Shown one piece after another: positions 4,971 through 12,970 of a DNA stretch of 15,127 nucleotides. Numbering within the stretch: position 1 is the first letter of the stretch; the number at the start of each line of letters is the position of its first letter. The translations under genes were made by a program, and so were the position numbers. The notes under the pieces were generated by a model, which was given only the letters and a program-made list of their open reading frames with translations, ran no database searches and was not told the DNA's origin. Source of the stretch: an uncultured bacterium (lineage in GTDB: Bacteria; Auribacterota; Tritonobacteria; UBA1439); NCBI GenBank assembly GCA_937858775.1, contig CALLYX010000269.1:1-15127 (forward strand), in the 5' to 3' direction.

Positions 4971-7075
4971 CCCCCCGGCGCCGCCGTCCCGGCGGCGGGC
5001 GGGATCGGTTCGGGCCCGCGAGCGGCGAGCTCGCGGTAACGGCCGAGATGCTCCCCGCCTCCAACGGCATCCCCGAGCTTTCCCTTGAGCAGCAGGCCGA
5101 GCGCCAGATGCGCCTCGGCGTACCCGGGAGACGCCTCGATGGCCTTCTCATACTCCTCGCGCGCCTTGTCGATCGCGCCGAGCTCCTCGTAGAGCCGTCC
5201 GAGCGCGTAATGCCCGCGGTGGTACGCCGGGAGAAAGCGGAGCGCCAGCTTGAACTCGCGGAGCGCGGCGCTCCTCATCCCCCTCTTCTGGTATATCAGC
5301 CCCAGGTTGTAGCGCGCGTAACCGTGCTCGGGATCGATCCGGATCGTCTTCCGGTACTCCTCCACGGCCGCGTCGAGCTCGTTGCGCTCGTGATGGAAGA
5401 CGGCGAGATTGTAACGGAGGGTGGCGTTGCCCGGGTTCCTCTCCGCGAGGGCCCGGTACTCTCCCATCAGGCCCGTCCCGTTCCGGAGCGCGGCCGCGAG
5501 CTCCTTCCTGAGCTCCTCCGCCTCGCCCGGGGAGACGCCGTCCGAGGCGAGGGCTTTCCGGTAGAGGTAGATCGCCTTCCCGGGGCTCCCGAGGGGCCCG
5601 CGGTAGAGCGCGGCCAGTCTTTTCATGGATTCCCTGTCATCGGGCCTCAGGCGGAGGGCGTCTTCGAACTTCGCCGCCGCGTCGGCGTGCGCCCCGCCGC
5701 GCGCGAGATCGCCCCCCCAGGAGGCGTAGGTTTCAGCGAGCTCGCCCTTGAGCGGCAGCGACTCGTCCGCCCCCATGGCGGTCGTGAAGCTCCGGACCGC
5801 CCCTGGATAATCCCCGAGCCCGCGCTGGGCGCGCCCGAGATGGACGAGCGCCTGCGTCCTCGACGGATCGATGGAAAGGGCTTCGTCGAAGTTCTTCTTG
5901 GCGCTCTCGAAGTCGGCGTTGTCCAGATAGAAGAGTCCCAGGCCGACATGGGCGTCCGCGAGAGGCCCGGCCGCGGCCAGCGACGGGTCGATCCCCCGGG
6001 CCTCCCTGAGATACCTTACGGCGCTGTGATAGCTCTTCTTCCTGAGCATCAGAATGCCGAGCTGGTAGGCCGCGTCGGCCAGCGCCGGGTCGAGCTCGAA
6101 CGCCTTGCGCAGCTCCTGCTCGGCGCCCGCGGCGTCGCCGCCGTGAAGGCACACCATGCCCAGGTTGAATCGCGCAATGGCGTTGTCGGGCTGCGAGTCG
6201 AGCACCTTCCGGTAGTGCACGGCGCTCTTGGCCGCCTGAAAACCAGGGCCGTAGCGCACGCCGTTCGCGTACTCGTAGCATACCGCAAGATTGTAATGGA
6301 CCGGGACGCTGTTCCCCCCGAGCAGCAGCGCCTTTTCGAACGAGGCGATCGCCTCCGCCTGCTTCCCCTGCCGCATGAAGATCACGCCGCGGTTGAAGAG
6401 CGCGGGGAGGCTTCCGGGGTCTATCTCGAGCACCCGGGCGAACGCCTCCTGCGCCTCGTCGAGCTCGCCCATCTCCGCACAGACGATCCCGAGGTTCAGC
6501 GGCGCCGCCGGGTCGGATCGCCTGAGGGCCGCCGCCGCCCGGAACTGCTCCGCCGATTTCCCAAGGTCCCCGTCCGCCCGGTATTGCACCCCGAGCCGGA
6601 AGTGGGATTCCGCCGACAGGGGGTCCGCCGCCTGGGCGCCGGCGGCCTGCTCTACGCCCTGGGCTGCCTGCTCATGATGGGCGTGATGACTATGTTCGTG
6701 TGTGTTGTCGGCCATGGCCATCTCCTGCTGGGCGATCTGCATGCGCTGGCGCATGCCGGCGCGCAGCGATCGCAGCCGGACGGGATCCGACGCGAGCGCG
6801 GCGCCGAGGAACTCCCTCCCCCCGCGCGTGCGGCTCACGCAGAGGACCTTCAGCGCGGAAGGGGCGGGGGCGGACGGCGCGGCCTCGGGACGGAGGGAGG
6901 CAACCGGCGCGCCCCCCGGCGCGCGCCCCCGGCCGTGCAGGGGCGTGGCGCCGGTGGCCGCGTCCATGCCCCCGCCCGGCGCGTGGGCGGCGCGCAACGC
7001 GGCGGCCAGGAATACGACGACCGCGGCGCCCATCCTGAACGGCATCGCCGGGATCCCCCCGGCCGCCTCGGTCAT
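4946..7075 (-). CDS. Membrane-anchored TPR-repeat protein (BatC/BatE position)
   Basis: 709 residues. N-terminal hydrophobic segment (about 12-31) acting as signal or anchor, a Pro/Ala/Gly-rich linker, a stretch KVLCVSRTRGGREFL...ALAS (76-96) resembling part of the GATase-like domain of the gene just upstream, a histidine cluster HEHSHHAHHE (126-135), then about 13-14 TPRs from residue ~150 to ~690 with typical W/L-G-Y-A-F-A-P spacing, for example YARYNLGLIYQKRGMRSAAL, and a Pro/Ala/Gly tail. TPRs are protein-binding scaffolds; in Bat operons such proteins are thought to assemble with the VWA proteins at the membrane. I start at the ATG at 7075, not the GTG at 7081: the ATG overlaps the upstream gene's TGA as ATGA and has TGAGGAAG eight bases upstream. 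Last gene of the Bat operon. Confidence 0.92.
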   Translation of the reverse strand: MTEAAGGIPAMPFRMGAAVVVFLAAALRAAHAPGGGMDAATGATPLHGRGRAPGGAPVASLRPEAAPSAPAPSALKVLCVSRTRGGREFLGAALASDPVRLRSLRAGMRQRMQIAQQEMAMADNTHEHSHHAHHEQAAQGVEQAAGAQAADPLSAESHFRLGVQYRADGDLGKSAEQFRAAAALRRSDPAAPLNLGIVCAEMGELDEAQEAFARVLEIDPGSLPALFNRGVIFMRQGKQAEAIASFEKALLLGGNSVPVHYNLAVCYEYANGVRYGPGFQAAKSAVHYRKVLDSQPDNAIARFNLGMVCLHGGDAAGAEQELRKAFELDPALADAAYQLGILMLRKKSYHSAVRYLREARGIDPSLAAAGPLADAHVGLGLFYLDNADFESAKKNFDEALSIDPSRTQALVHLGRAQRGLGDYPGAVRSFTTAMGADESLPLKGELAETYASWGGDLARGGAHADAAAKFEDALRLRPDDRESMKRLAALYRGPLGSPGKAIYLYRKALASDGVSPGEAEELRKELAAALRNGTGLMGEYRALAERNPGNATLRYNLAVFHHERNELDAAVEEYRKTIRIDPEHGYARYNLGLIYQKRGMRSAALREFKLALRFLPAYHRGHYALGRLYEELGAIDKAREEYEKAIEASPGYAEAHLALGLLLKGKLGDAVGGGEHLGRYRELAARGPEPIPPAAGTAAPGGTAPAAMP

Positions 7076-9714
7076 ATCCACAACTTCCTCAGCGCGATGT
7101 CGGCGAGAAGGAAGGCGAAGGCGAGCGGGAAGAGGTAGCGGGCCAGGCTCGCGCGCGACGGCGCCTTCTCCGAGGCGAATGCGCGCGCGTCCAGGACCGG
7201 GTTGACCTCCCCCCCCCCGGCGCGCGCGATCGCGGCGAGAAGGGCTTCGTTCGGATCCGTCGCCGACTCCGCCGTCCGGGCGGGCTTCGCCGAGGCGCGG
7301 CGCAGAAGGCCGACCTCCTTCCGCCCCGCCACCTTCCCCCCCTCCACTTTCTCGACCGTCACCGAGTCGAGCGAGGGCGGGAGGCCGCGCACCTCCGCCG
7401 CCCAGGTGTCAGGCGAGACCCGGTGGAGCGCCACGGCCTTCACCCCCCCGGCGGCGGCCCCCGGGACGATCCTGAACGACACCCCCTCCCCCACCGGGTC
7501 GAACGACCGGAGCTCGAGCGTGCCGCGCCCATCCTCGCTCCTCGCCCGGACGATGTAGGCGTCGCGGGGGCGCTCGCGCATCGCCCAGCGCACGACCTGC
7601 GCCCAGAACTTGCCGAATATCCTCGACCCGACCATTCCCCCCGACCAGCGCCCCTCCGCGTCCGAGGTCCAGGCGACCGTCTTCCCGAGGCCGGCGCGCC
7701 ACGAGGCAAGGAGCGGGTCCTTGAGGCCGCGGATGTCGGTGTAGAGCGCCACGTCGGCACCGCGCTTGGCCGCGGTGACCATGTACCCCTCCAGCGCCGG
7801 GAGCTGCTCACGGCGGATCCCTTTCAGGATCGCGCTCTTCTCGCCGAATTTCGGCACGAACGTCGTCTCGAGAAAGCCGGACTTGTCGAGCACCTTCCGC
7901 GTGTCGGCGAGGACGATCATCGGTAGGGTGCCGGCGTCCTTGACCTGGTAATACTCGCCCCCGGTCCCCACGGCGATCGCGCGGAGGAAGTCGCTGTACG
8001 ACCCCCAGAAGAGCGATCCGATCCCGATGGTGGACACGGTGATCCCGCGCCCGGCGCACTCGGCGATCAGGCCGCGGTAGTCGAACCGTTTCAGGTCCTT
8101 CGTCTCGCCGTCCGTGATGACGATGACGTGCTTGACCTTGCAATCGGAAGCCGACATCTGCCGGAGCGCCTCCGCCATCGGCCGCCCCATCGCCGTGTCC
8201 CCGCCCGGCTGGATCCTCCGGATGAGGTCGATGATCGAGAGGCGGTCGTTCCCGACAGGCCCGAGCGGGACGAGAACGCGGTAGTCGTAGTCGAACGGGA
8301 TGATCCCGACCATGTCGTTCGGCTGGAGCTGGCTCACAAGCGCCTCAGCCGACGCCCGCGCGGCCACGATCTTCTTGGCCGGCTGGCCCATGCTCCCCGA
8401 CTTGTCTATGATGAGGATGACGCAGAGGCGCACGCTCTTCTCCTTCTCGAACGGCACCCTCTTCTCCATCGTCACCGGAAGCACCTCCTCGACCGGCGTC
8501 CCGGCGTACCCGCCCCGCCCGAAGCTCCCCTCCCCCGGGAGCATGACGAGCCCGCCGCCGTAGTCGCGGACGTAGCGCGCGATGAGCCTCATCCCCCCGT
8601 CACCGAGGGAGGATGGCGGGACGTTGCAGAGAACGACGCAGTCGTAGGCGAGGAGGCCGTCCATCGAGGATGGGACGATCTCGGGTCCGCCCACGCGCGT
8701 CTCGATCTCCTTCGACGCCAGCGCCTCGGAGAGGAACCTCATCCCCTCGGGGCTCCCGCTCACGCAGAGGATCTTCGGCCGGTCGATGACCATGAGCGGC
8801 GAGGAGATCGACTCCGGCGCGCCGGGTTTTCCGCCGGGGCCGAACGCGGTCAGCGTCGCGGTGATCCGGCGCGTCCCGGGGGCGGGGACCCCGTACGGCA
8901 GTTCGAAGGCGTTCGTCCCGGGCTGAAGCGTCACCGGCCACTCCTTGATGATCTTCTCCCCGTCGCGGAGCTCGAGCGAACCCTCCGCCGCCCCCCCGCC
9001 CCGGCGCTCCGCGATGACCCGCACGATGAACTTCTCGGAGACGTTGACCTCCTCCGGAATGTCCAGCCGGGAAAGGATCGTGCGCCCCTCCCGCGGCCGC
9101 GCCGGCGGCGCGATGCAATCGATCCGGATACCGTCCCGCCGCGCCCGCCCCGCCGCCGCCACGGCGTCGCCGGAGTTTTCATTCCCGTCGCTTAGGATGA
9201 CGAGACGCCTCGCCCCACCGGGGGGGAAGGCGAGGCAGGCGGAGTTGATCGCGGAGGAGATGTCGGTGGCGTCGGCGGCGAGGGACGACGAAAAGGCATC
9301 CTGCGGGAGAACGCTGGAGAGGCCGCTCTTCATCTCGCTTCCGCGGGCAAAGAGGACGACTCCCTTCTCCGCCGCGGCGCCCGCCGCATCGAGGATCTCC
9401 CGCGCCCGCGCCTCGGCCCACGCCCGCCCCTCCCGGCCCATGCTCTCCGAGACGTCCACCGCGGCGATGACGGAGGAGGGGCGCGGCGCCTCGGTCTCCC
9501 GGGAGAGGCCCGCGAGCAGCAGGATGCAGGCGGTGAACGCCGCCGTGCGCGCGAGGAGGGCGGCGAGAACGCGGACGGGGCGGCCGCGGCGCATGGCGAA
9601 GGCGCCCATCGCCCAGAGGGCTGCGACGAGCCGGAGCCATGCGAGGTGCTCCGGCCGCCCGAAGCAGAGCCCGTGGCGCGCGGCGAAGCGTATCGTCAAT
9701 GAGGCGATGTCCAT
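7072..9714 (-). CDS. Membrane protein with two VWA domains flanking a GATase1-like domain (BatB position)
   Basis: 880 residues. Two N-terminal membrane segments (about 25-42 and 48-70); first VWA domain at about 80-205 with a complete metal-ion-dependent adhesion site (DVSES 87-91, T150, D176); a beta-rich linker to about 310; a class-I-glutamine-amidotransferase-like fold at about 312-412 opening PKILCVSGSPEGMRFLSEAL and lacking an obvious catalytic Cys-His-Glu set; second VWA domain at about 428-605, also complete (DKSGS 437-441, T507, D535); a long beta-rich region; and a final membrane helix (about 860-876). Both VWA domains should therefore face the same compartment, probably the periplasm, as ligand-binding modules. 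The family is known from Bat-like operons with MoxR ATPases, but its biochemical role is not established. It overlaps the TPR gene by ATGA and follows the BatA-like gene across a 170-bp repeat-bearing spacer. Confidence 0.9.
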   Translation of the reverse strand: MDIASLTIRFAARHGLCFGRPEHLAWLRLVAALWAMGAFAMRRGRPVRVLAALLARTAAFTACILLLAGLSRETEAPRPSSVIAAVDVSESMGREGRAWAEARAREILDAAGAAAEKGVVLFARGSEMKSGLSSVLPQDAFSSSLAADATDISSAINSACLAFPPGGARRLVILSDGNENSGDAVAAAGRARRDGIRIDCIAPPARPREGRTILSRLDIPEEVNVSEKFIVRVIAERRGGGAAEGSLELRDGEKIIKEWPVTLQPGTNAFELPYGVPAPGTRRITATLTAFGPGGKPGAPESISSPLMVIDRPKILCVSGSPEGMRFLSEALASKEIETRVGGPEIVPSSMDGLLAYDCVVLCNVPPSSLGDGGMRLIARYVRDYGGGLVMLPGEGSFGRGGYAGTPVEEVLPVTMEKRVPFEKEKSVRLCVILIIDKSGSMGQPAKKIVAARASAEALVSQLQPNDMVGIIPFDYDYRVLVPLGPVGNDRLSIIDLIRRIQPGGDTAMGRPMAEALRQMSASDCKVKHVIVITDGETKDLKRFDYRGLIAECAGRGITVSTIGIGSLFWGSYSDFLRAIAVGTGGEYYQVKDAGTLPMIVLADTRKVLDKSGFLETTFVPKFGEKSAILKGIRREQLPALEGYMVTAAKRGADVALYTDIRGLKDPLLASWRAGLGKTVAWTSDAEGRWSGGMVGSRIFGKFWAQVVRWAMRERPRDAYIVRARSEDGRGTLELRSFDPVGEGVSFRIVPGAAAGGVKAVALHRVSPDTWAAEVRGLPPSLDSVTVEKVEGGKVAGRKEVGLLRRASAKPARTAESATDPNEALLAAIARAGGGEVNPVLDARAFASEKAPSRASLARYLFPLAFAFLLADIALRKLWI

Positions 9715-9787
9715 AGCGCTGTTCCCTGCCGCGTACCGCGCCTCATGGCGGACAGGCGATTCACGGTTTCCCGTCTATACGTGCGAC

Positions 9788-9883
9788 TTATCCACTTATC
9801 CACACCGTAGCGCAGACTTAAGTCTGCGCTACGGTGTGGATAAGTGCGGATAAATGCGGATAAGTGTGGATAGGCACGGATAA
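9788..9883. repeat. Array of DnaA-box-like 9-mers, five at exact 10-bp period
   Basis: The DnaA box consensus is TTATCCACA. Here TTATCCACT (9788-9796) and TTATCCACA (9796-9804) lie on the plus strand. On the minus strand are TTATCCACA (9835-9843), TTATCCGCA (9845-9853 and 9855-9863), CTATCCACA (9865-9873) and TTATCCGTG (9875-9883). Two are perfect, and the rest differ by one to three bases. The five right-hand copies repeat every 10 bp, about one helical turn, all in one orientation, ending one base before the BatA-like gene's stop codon. No AT-rich unwinding region and no dnaA/dnaN gene is nearby. Possible roles are DnaA titration or regulation, or a tandem repeat that happens to match the box. 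Confidence 0.6.
9793..9846. repeat. Perfect 54-bp palindrome between the two large VWA genes
   Basis: Two 27-bp arms (9793-9819 and 9820-9846) are exact reverse complements with no spacer, centred on CTTAAG (9817-9822). The inner core reads CGTAGCGCAGACTT and its complement; the outer ends are DnaA-box-like (TTATCCACA). Such a structure can extrude as a cruciform, and in the mRNA would form a very stable hairpin between two genes of the operon. No T-tract follows on either strand. It may be a REP- or MITE-like dispersed element. Confidence 0.85.
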
Positions 9884-9884
9884 C

Positions 9885-11846
9885 TCACCCCTGCTCACTC
9901 TCTTGCGGAACCGGCGGGGCGGTTGCGCGCCGCCCCGCGCTGTAGAAGAACCAGTCCGCCAGCATCAACGCGGCCGCCGCGAGAAGGAAGATCGCGCCCT
10001 TGTCGCGAGGGGGCGGCGGCGGAACGCTCACGGAGGCGACCTCCTCGACCGCCGCACGATCCCCCGTCCCATCCCCGCCCCTCAGGTCCGACTCGGCCCT
10101 GCTCAGCAGATTAGCGGCGAACGACCGGCTCACCCCGCCGCCCGCCAGGAGATAACGGCCCGCGTACTCCGTTTCGCCGAAGACCAGCGGTTCGCCCGGG
10201 GCCGCGGAGACCGCGTGCTCCCTTCCTCTGGGGTCGATGACCTTGCATGAGACGCCCTCCCCATCTGCGGCGCCTTCCTCCGGCAGAAGAGTCTCGTAGG
10301 CCTCGCCGGTCTTCACCTGGGAGCGTTCGTCCGTGCCGAGCCATTTGAACGTGTTGAGGAGAAGTACAAGGGCGGGCAGCGATTCGGGTTTCCGGTAGTC
10401 GATCGCGGCCGCGTCGTAGCCCATGACAACGACCTTGCGGCCGTTGAGGCGGCCGCAAAGGACGAGCGGTATATCCCCCTCCCTCGTAGCGCTGATGACG
10501 ACCGGCGAGGCCCACGGCGGGAGCGAGAGGACGCGCGCCCCGCCGGGGGAGACGTTGTTCAGCCCGCGGAGGTTCTCGCCGACCGGGTGCCCCTCGTCCC
10601 AGTTGAGGAACTCCAGCCCAGTCACCCACTCGCCCTTTACCGGGACAAGGGCGCTGCGGGGCGGGGGGCAGATGAGAAGGAGGTTCGCCGCCGGGGGGCG
10701 CCCAGGCTCGCAACGGTGGAACACCGCCGTATGGAACCGTGCCATGTCGGTCGAAGCGTACTTTTCCGGGCCGAGGACTGCGAGCTCCAGGTGCGGGATC
10801 GCCGCGGCGAGCTCTTTGAACGCCTTGGCGCATGCCGTATCGCGCGTGAAGAGGACGATCCGCTCCGTGCGCCTGCCCGTCATCACCGCCCAGGCGCGGT
10901 TGTCCGCAGGGAGCGCGTCGGGCGGATCGAGAACGATCTCAACCACCCCCTCCGGGAGCGTCTCGCCGACGGAGGTCGTGAACGACCCGCCAGGCGGCAG
11001 GACGACCGGCCTCGAGGAGATCTCCTTCCCGCCCGCGCGCGCAGCCAGCGTCCCGGCGTACCGCTCCGCCGAGAGGTTCTCGACGGTCACGTACGCGGAG
11101 GCGGTCTGCCGGGGGGAGAAAAGGTCCGTGTAGACCGCGAGCGAGGTGATCGCGGCGTTCCCCTTCGGCGAGCCGACGCGCTCGACCCGGATCGCCCCCC
11201 CGGCGCCCTCCCCCCCAAGCCCGAGCGACTCCGGGCTCCGGTCGGTAAAGACATGGAGATACGTCTCCTCCTTCGCACCGCCGGGGGCGCGCCGGCGCCT
11301 CTCCCCCTCGCGCAACAGCGCCATCCCCATCCCGAGCGCGGGCGCCATCGCGTCGGGGATGTCGGCGGGGCCTATCCCCCTGAGGATCGCCTCTATCCGT
11401 CCCGCGGACGTCTCCCCGGAGGCGAGCACCTCCGGCTTCACCCCCGCCGCGATGAGCGTCGCGCGGTCCCGCTCTCCCAGGCGGCGGGCGACTATTGCAG
11501 CGCGGTCCAGCGCAAGGTCCCACCGCCTCCTCGAGCCCTCGATCGCCTGCATGCTTGCGGAACGGTCCATCACCATGACGAAATGGCGGCGGCGGCCGGG
11601 GCCGGCGGCCCCGTGCCGATACGGCCGGCAGGCGGCGGCGGCCAGTGAAAGAAGAATCGCGAGTTGCACCCAGAAGAGGAGGTCGGCGCGGAAGAGGCTG
11701 CTGCGGACGACGCTCTCCTTCAGGACGCGCCATGGGATGATGCTGGATATCTCGATGCGCCGCTTCTTCCGGCTGCGCCGGTAGATCCAGATGAGCGCCG
11801 GAACGGACACGAGCCAGGCGATCCCTGCGGGATTCAGGAGACCCAT
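9885..11846 (-). CDS. BatA-like VWA membrane protein (N-terminal BatA domain)
   Basis: 653 residues. The N-terminus MGLLNPAGIAWLVSVPALIW followed by a basic stretch (YRRSRKKRR) is the aerotolerance-regulator N-terminal domain seen in BatA proteins. Two membrane segments (about 6-23 and 56-73), then a VWA domain from about 88 with the first metal-site motif MDRSASM (D94, S96, S98). The usual threonine loop is not recognisable (GIGPADIPDAMAPAL), and the last loop is FTDRSPE, so metal binding may be altered. A long beta-rich region follows, and a C-terminal membrane helix (about 618-636) with a Pro-rich tail. It is expected to sit in the inner membrane with its bulk in the periplasm, in a complex with the other Bat proteins. 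Weak ribosome site upstream of the ATG at 11846. The gene follows the DUF58 gene by 118 bp, and in that spacer I see nothing beyond short GC palindromes. Confidence 0.9.
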   Translation of the reverse strand: MGLLNPAGIAWLVSVPALIWIYRRSRKKRRIEISSIIPWRVLKESVVRSSLFRADLLFWVQLAILLSLAAAACRPYRHGAAGPGRRRHFVMVMDRSASMQAIEGSRRRWDLALDRAAIVARRLGERDRATLIAAGVKPEVLASGETSAGRIEAILRGIGPADIPDAMAPALGMGMALLREGERRRRAPGGAKEETYLHVFTDRSPESLGLGGEGAGGAIRVERVGSPKGNAAITSLAVYTDLFSPRQTASAYVTVENLSAERYAGTLAARAGGKEISSRPVVLPPGGSFTTSVGETLPEGVVEIVLDPPDALPADNRAWAVMTGRRTERIVLFTRDTACAKAFKELAAAIPHLELAVLGPEKYASTDMARFHTAVFHRCEPGRPPAANLLLICPPPRSALVPVKGEWVTGLEFLNWDEGHPVGENLRGLNNVSPGGARVLSLPPWASPVVISATREGDIPLVLCGRLNGRKVVVMGYDAAAIDYRKPESLPALVLLLNTFKWLGTDERSQVKTGEAYETLLPEEGAADGEGVSCKVIDPRGREHAVSAAPGEPLVFGETEYAGRYLLAGGGVSRSFAANLLSRAESDLRGGDGTGDRAAVEEVASVSVPPPPPRDKGAIFLLAAAALMLADWFFYSAGRRATAPPVPQESEQG

Positions 11847-11964
11847 GGGCGCCCTACCGCCTTTCGGAACGACGGATGAAAAGCTCGGATGCCGAAGGCC
11901 CGCCGCGCGGGGGCGGATGCCGGCATACGCGATTCCCCGCCGGATATCCGCCTGCCGCCGGTCG

Positions 11965-12888
11965 TCACTTGATGATCCCTATCTTCGGCAGTTCGCGCAG
12001 AACGAACGATTCGAACTCCATGTCCGTAAGCGCCAGGGCGTAGATGATCCGGTTCGCCCGGCAGAAGTTCCTGAGATCCTCGATATGGCCCTCGATGGCG
12101 TCGGCGTACTTCCTCCGGACCGACGGGGTGACGGAGATCGTCCTCCGCTCGCTCGTCTCCACGTCCACCACCTCCGCGGAGGAGATCCCCTTGAACGGGT
12201 CCATCTCCCTCGGCCCCAGCACCTGGATCACCTTCACGTCGTAGTTGAGGTAGCGCAGGAGGTTGAGGCCCCGCCGCCTCTCCGCCGGTTCGAAGAGGAA
12301 ATCCGAGAGCAATATGAAGACACCCCGGCGCCCGCGCGTGAGGCTCGTGTAGCGCTGGAGGTAGCCGACAAAGTCGGTGCCCCCGCCCGGCGATATGCCG
12401 AAGAGGTAGTCGCTGATCGGGAAGATGCCGCTCCTCTTAGAGAAGAACGGCGGCCCGTTCAGGAACGAGGTGTCCGACAGCTTCTCCGAGGTCTCGAGGT
12501 CGGAAAAGGCGGCCACCTTCACGCTTGAGTGCGTGGAGAGGCCCACATAGCAGAGGGCGAGGGCGAGCCTGCGCGCGTAGTCGAACTTCCCGTCCCCCTC
12601 GGGGTAGAGCATCGACTTCGACGCGTCGAGCAGGACGTGCGTCGAGAAGTCGATATCCTCCTTGAACGTCTTGAGGTAGAGCCGCTCGGTGCGTCCGTAG
12701 ATATTCCAGTCGATGTGCCGGATCTCGTCGCCGGGTAGGTACTTCCGGTAGTCGGCGAACTCGATGCTCGTGCCGCTGATGTTGGCGAGACGGTCCCCCT
12801 TCCGGGCGGAGCGGAACTCCTTGAGCCCCCGGATGGCCATGGCCTCCAGCCGCCGCAGGAACTCCGCAGTAAACACCTTAGTGAGCAT
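11965..12888 (-). CDS. DUF58 domain protein (VWA-like partner of MoxR)
   Basis: 307 residues, normal family length, no membrane segment. The DUF58 signature is clear: RKGDRLANISGTSIEFADYR (29-48), then KYLPGDEIRHIDWNIYGRTE (49-68) and LYLKTFKED. A VWA-like fold follows with LLDASKSM (D88, S90, S92), FILLSDFLFEP, and a C-terminal MEFESFVLREL. DUF58 proteins are nearly always encoded next to a MoxR ATPase, as here, and are thought to be cytoplasmic partners that MoxR remodels; the exact reaction is unknown. ATG at 12888 with a G-rich tract about ten bases upstream. It is separated from moxR by an 82-bp spacer with two tandem hairpins. Confidence 0.95.
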   Translation of the reverse strand: MLTKVFTAEFLRRLEAMAIRGLKEFRSARKGDRLANISGTSIEFADYRKYLPGDEIRHIDWNIYGRTERLYLKTFKEDIDFSTHVLLDASKSMLYPEGDGKFDYARRLALALCYVGLSTHSSVKVAAFSDLETSEKLSDTSFLNGPPFFSKRSGIFPISDYLFGISPGGGTDFVGYLQRYTSLTRGRRGVFILLSDFLFEPAERRRGLNLLRYLNYDVKVIQVLGPREMDPFKGISSAEVVDVETSERRTISVTPSVRRKYADAIEGHIEDLRNFCRANRIIYALALTDMEFESFVLRELPKIGIIK

Positions 12889-12919
12889 GGCGAATAGCCG
12901 CCCCCCCGGCGCTTGGCCT

Positions 12920-12965
12920 GGTCCACCCCGCAGGTGGGCCTTCGGGTCCGCCTACGAGGCGGACC
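12920..12965. repeat. Twin tandem hairpins between moxR and the DUF58 gene
   Basis: First hairpin: GGTCCACC (12920-12927), loop CCGCA, GGTGGGCC (12933-12940), with one T-G wobble. Second: GGTCCGCC (12945-12952), loop TACGA, GGCGGACC (12958-12965), perfect. Both have 8-bp stems, 5-base loops and near-identical left arms, and they are joined by TTCG. There is no T-tract, so they are not classical terminators. The matched architecture suggests a duplicated REP-type unit, or a paired stem-loop setting relative mRNA levels within the operon. Confidence 0.6.
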
Positions 12966-12970
12966 GGTAA

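Noticed and set aside
4928..7138. Long plus-strand open frame (736 codons) opposite the TPR gene
   Set aside because: It is antisense to a clear TPR repeat protein. Long open antisense frames are expected in very GC-rich DNA, and its translation is Arg/Pro/Gly-rich with no domain.
9793..9846. Palindrome as an intrinsic terminator or CRISPR repeat
   Set aside because: No T-tract on either strand, and there is one palindrome only, with no spacer-repeat periodicity.
9788..9883. Calling the DnaA-box array a chromosomal origin
   Set aside because: No AT-rich unwinding element and no dnaA, dnaN, gidA or rpmH neighbour; reported only as a DnaA-box-like array.
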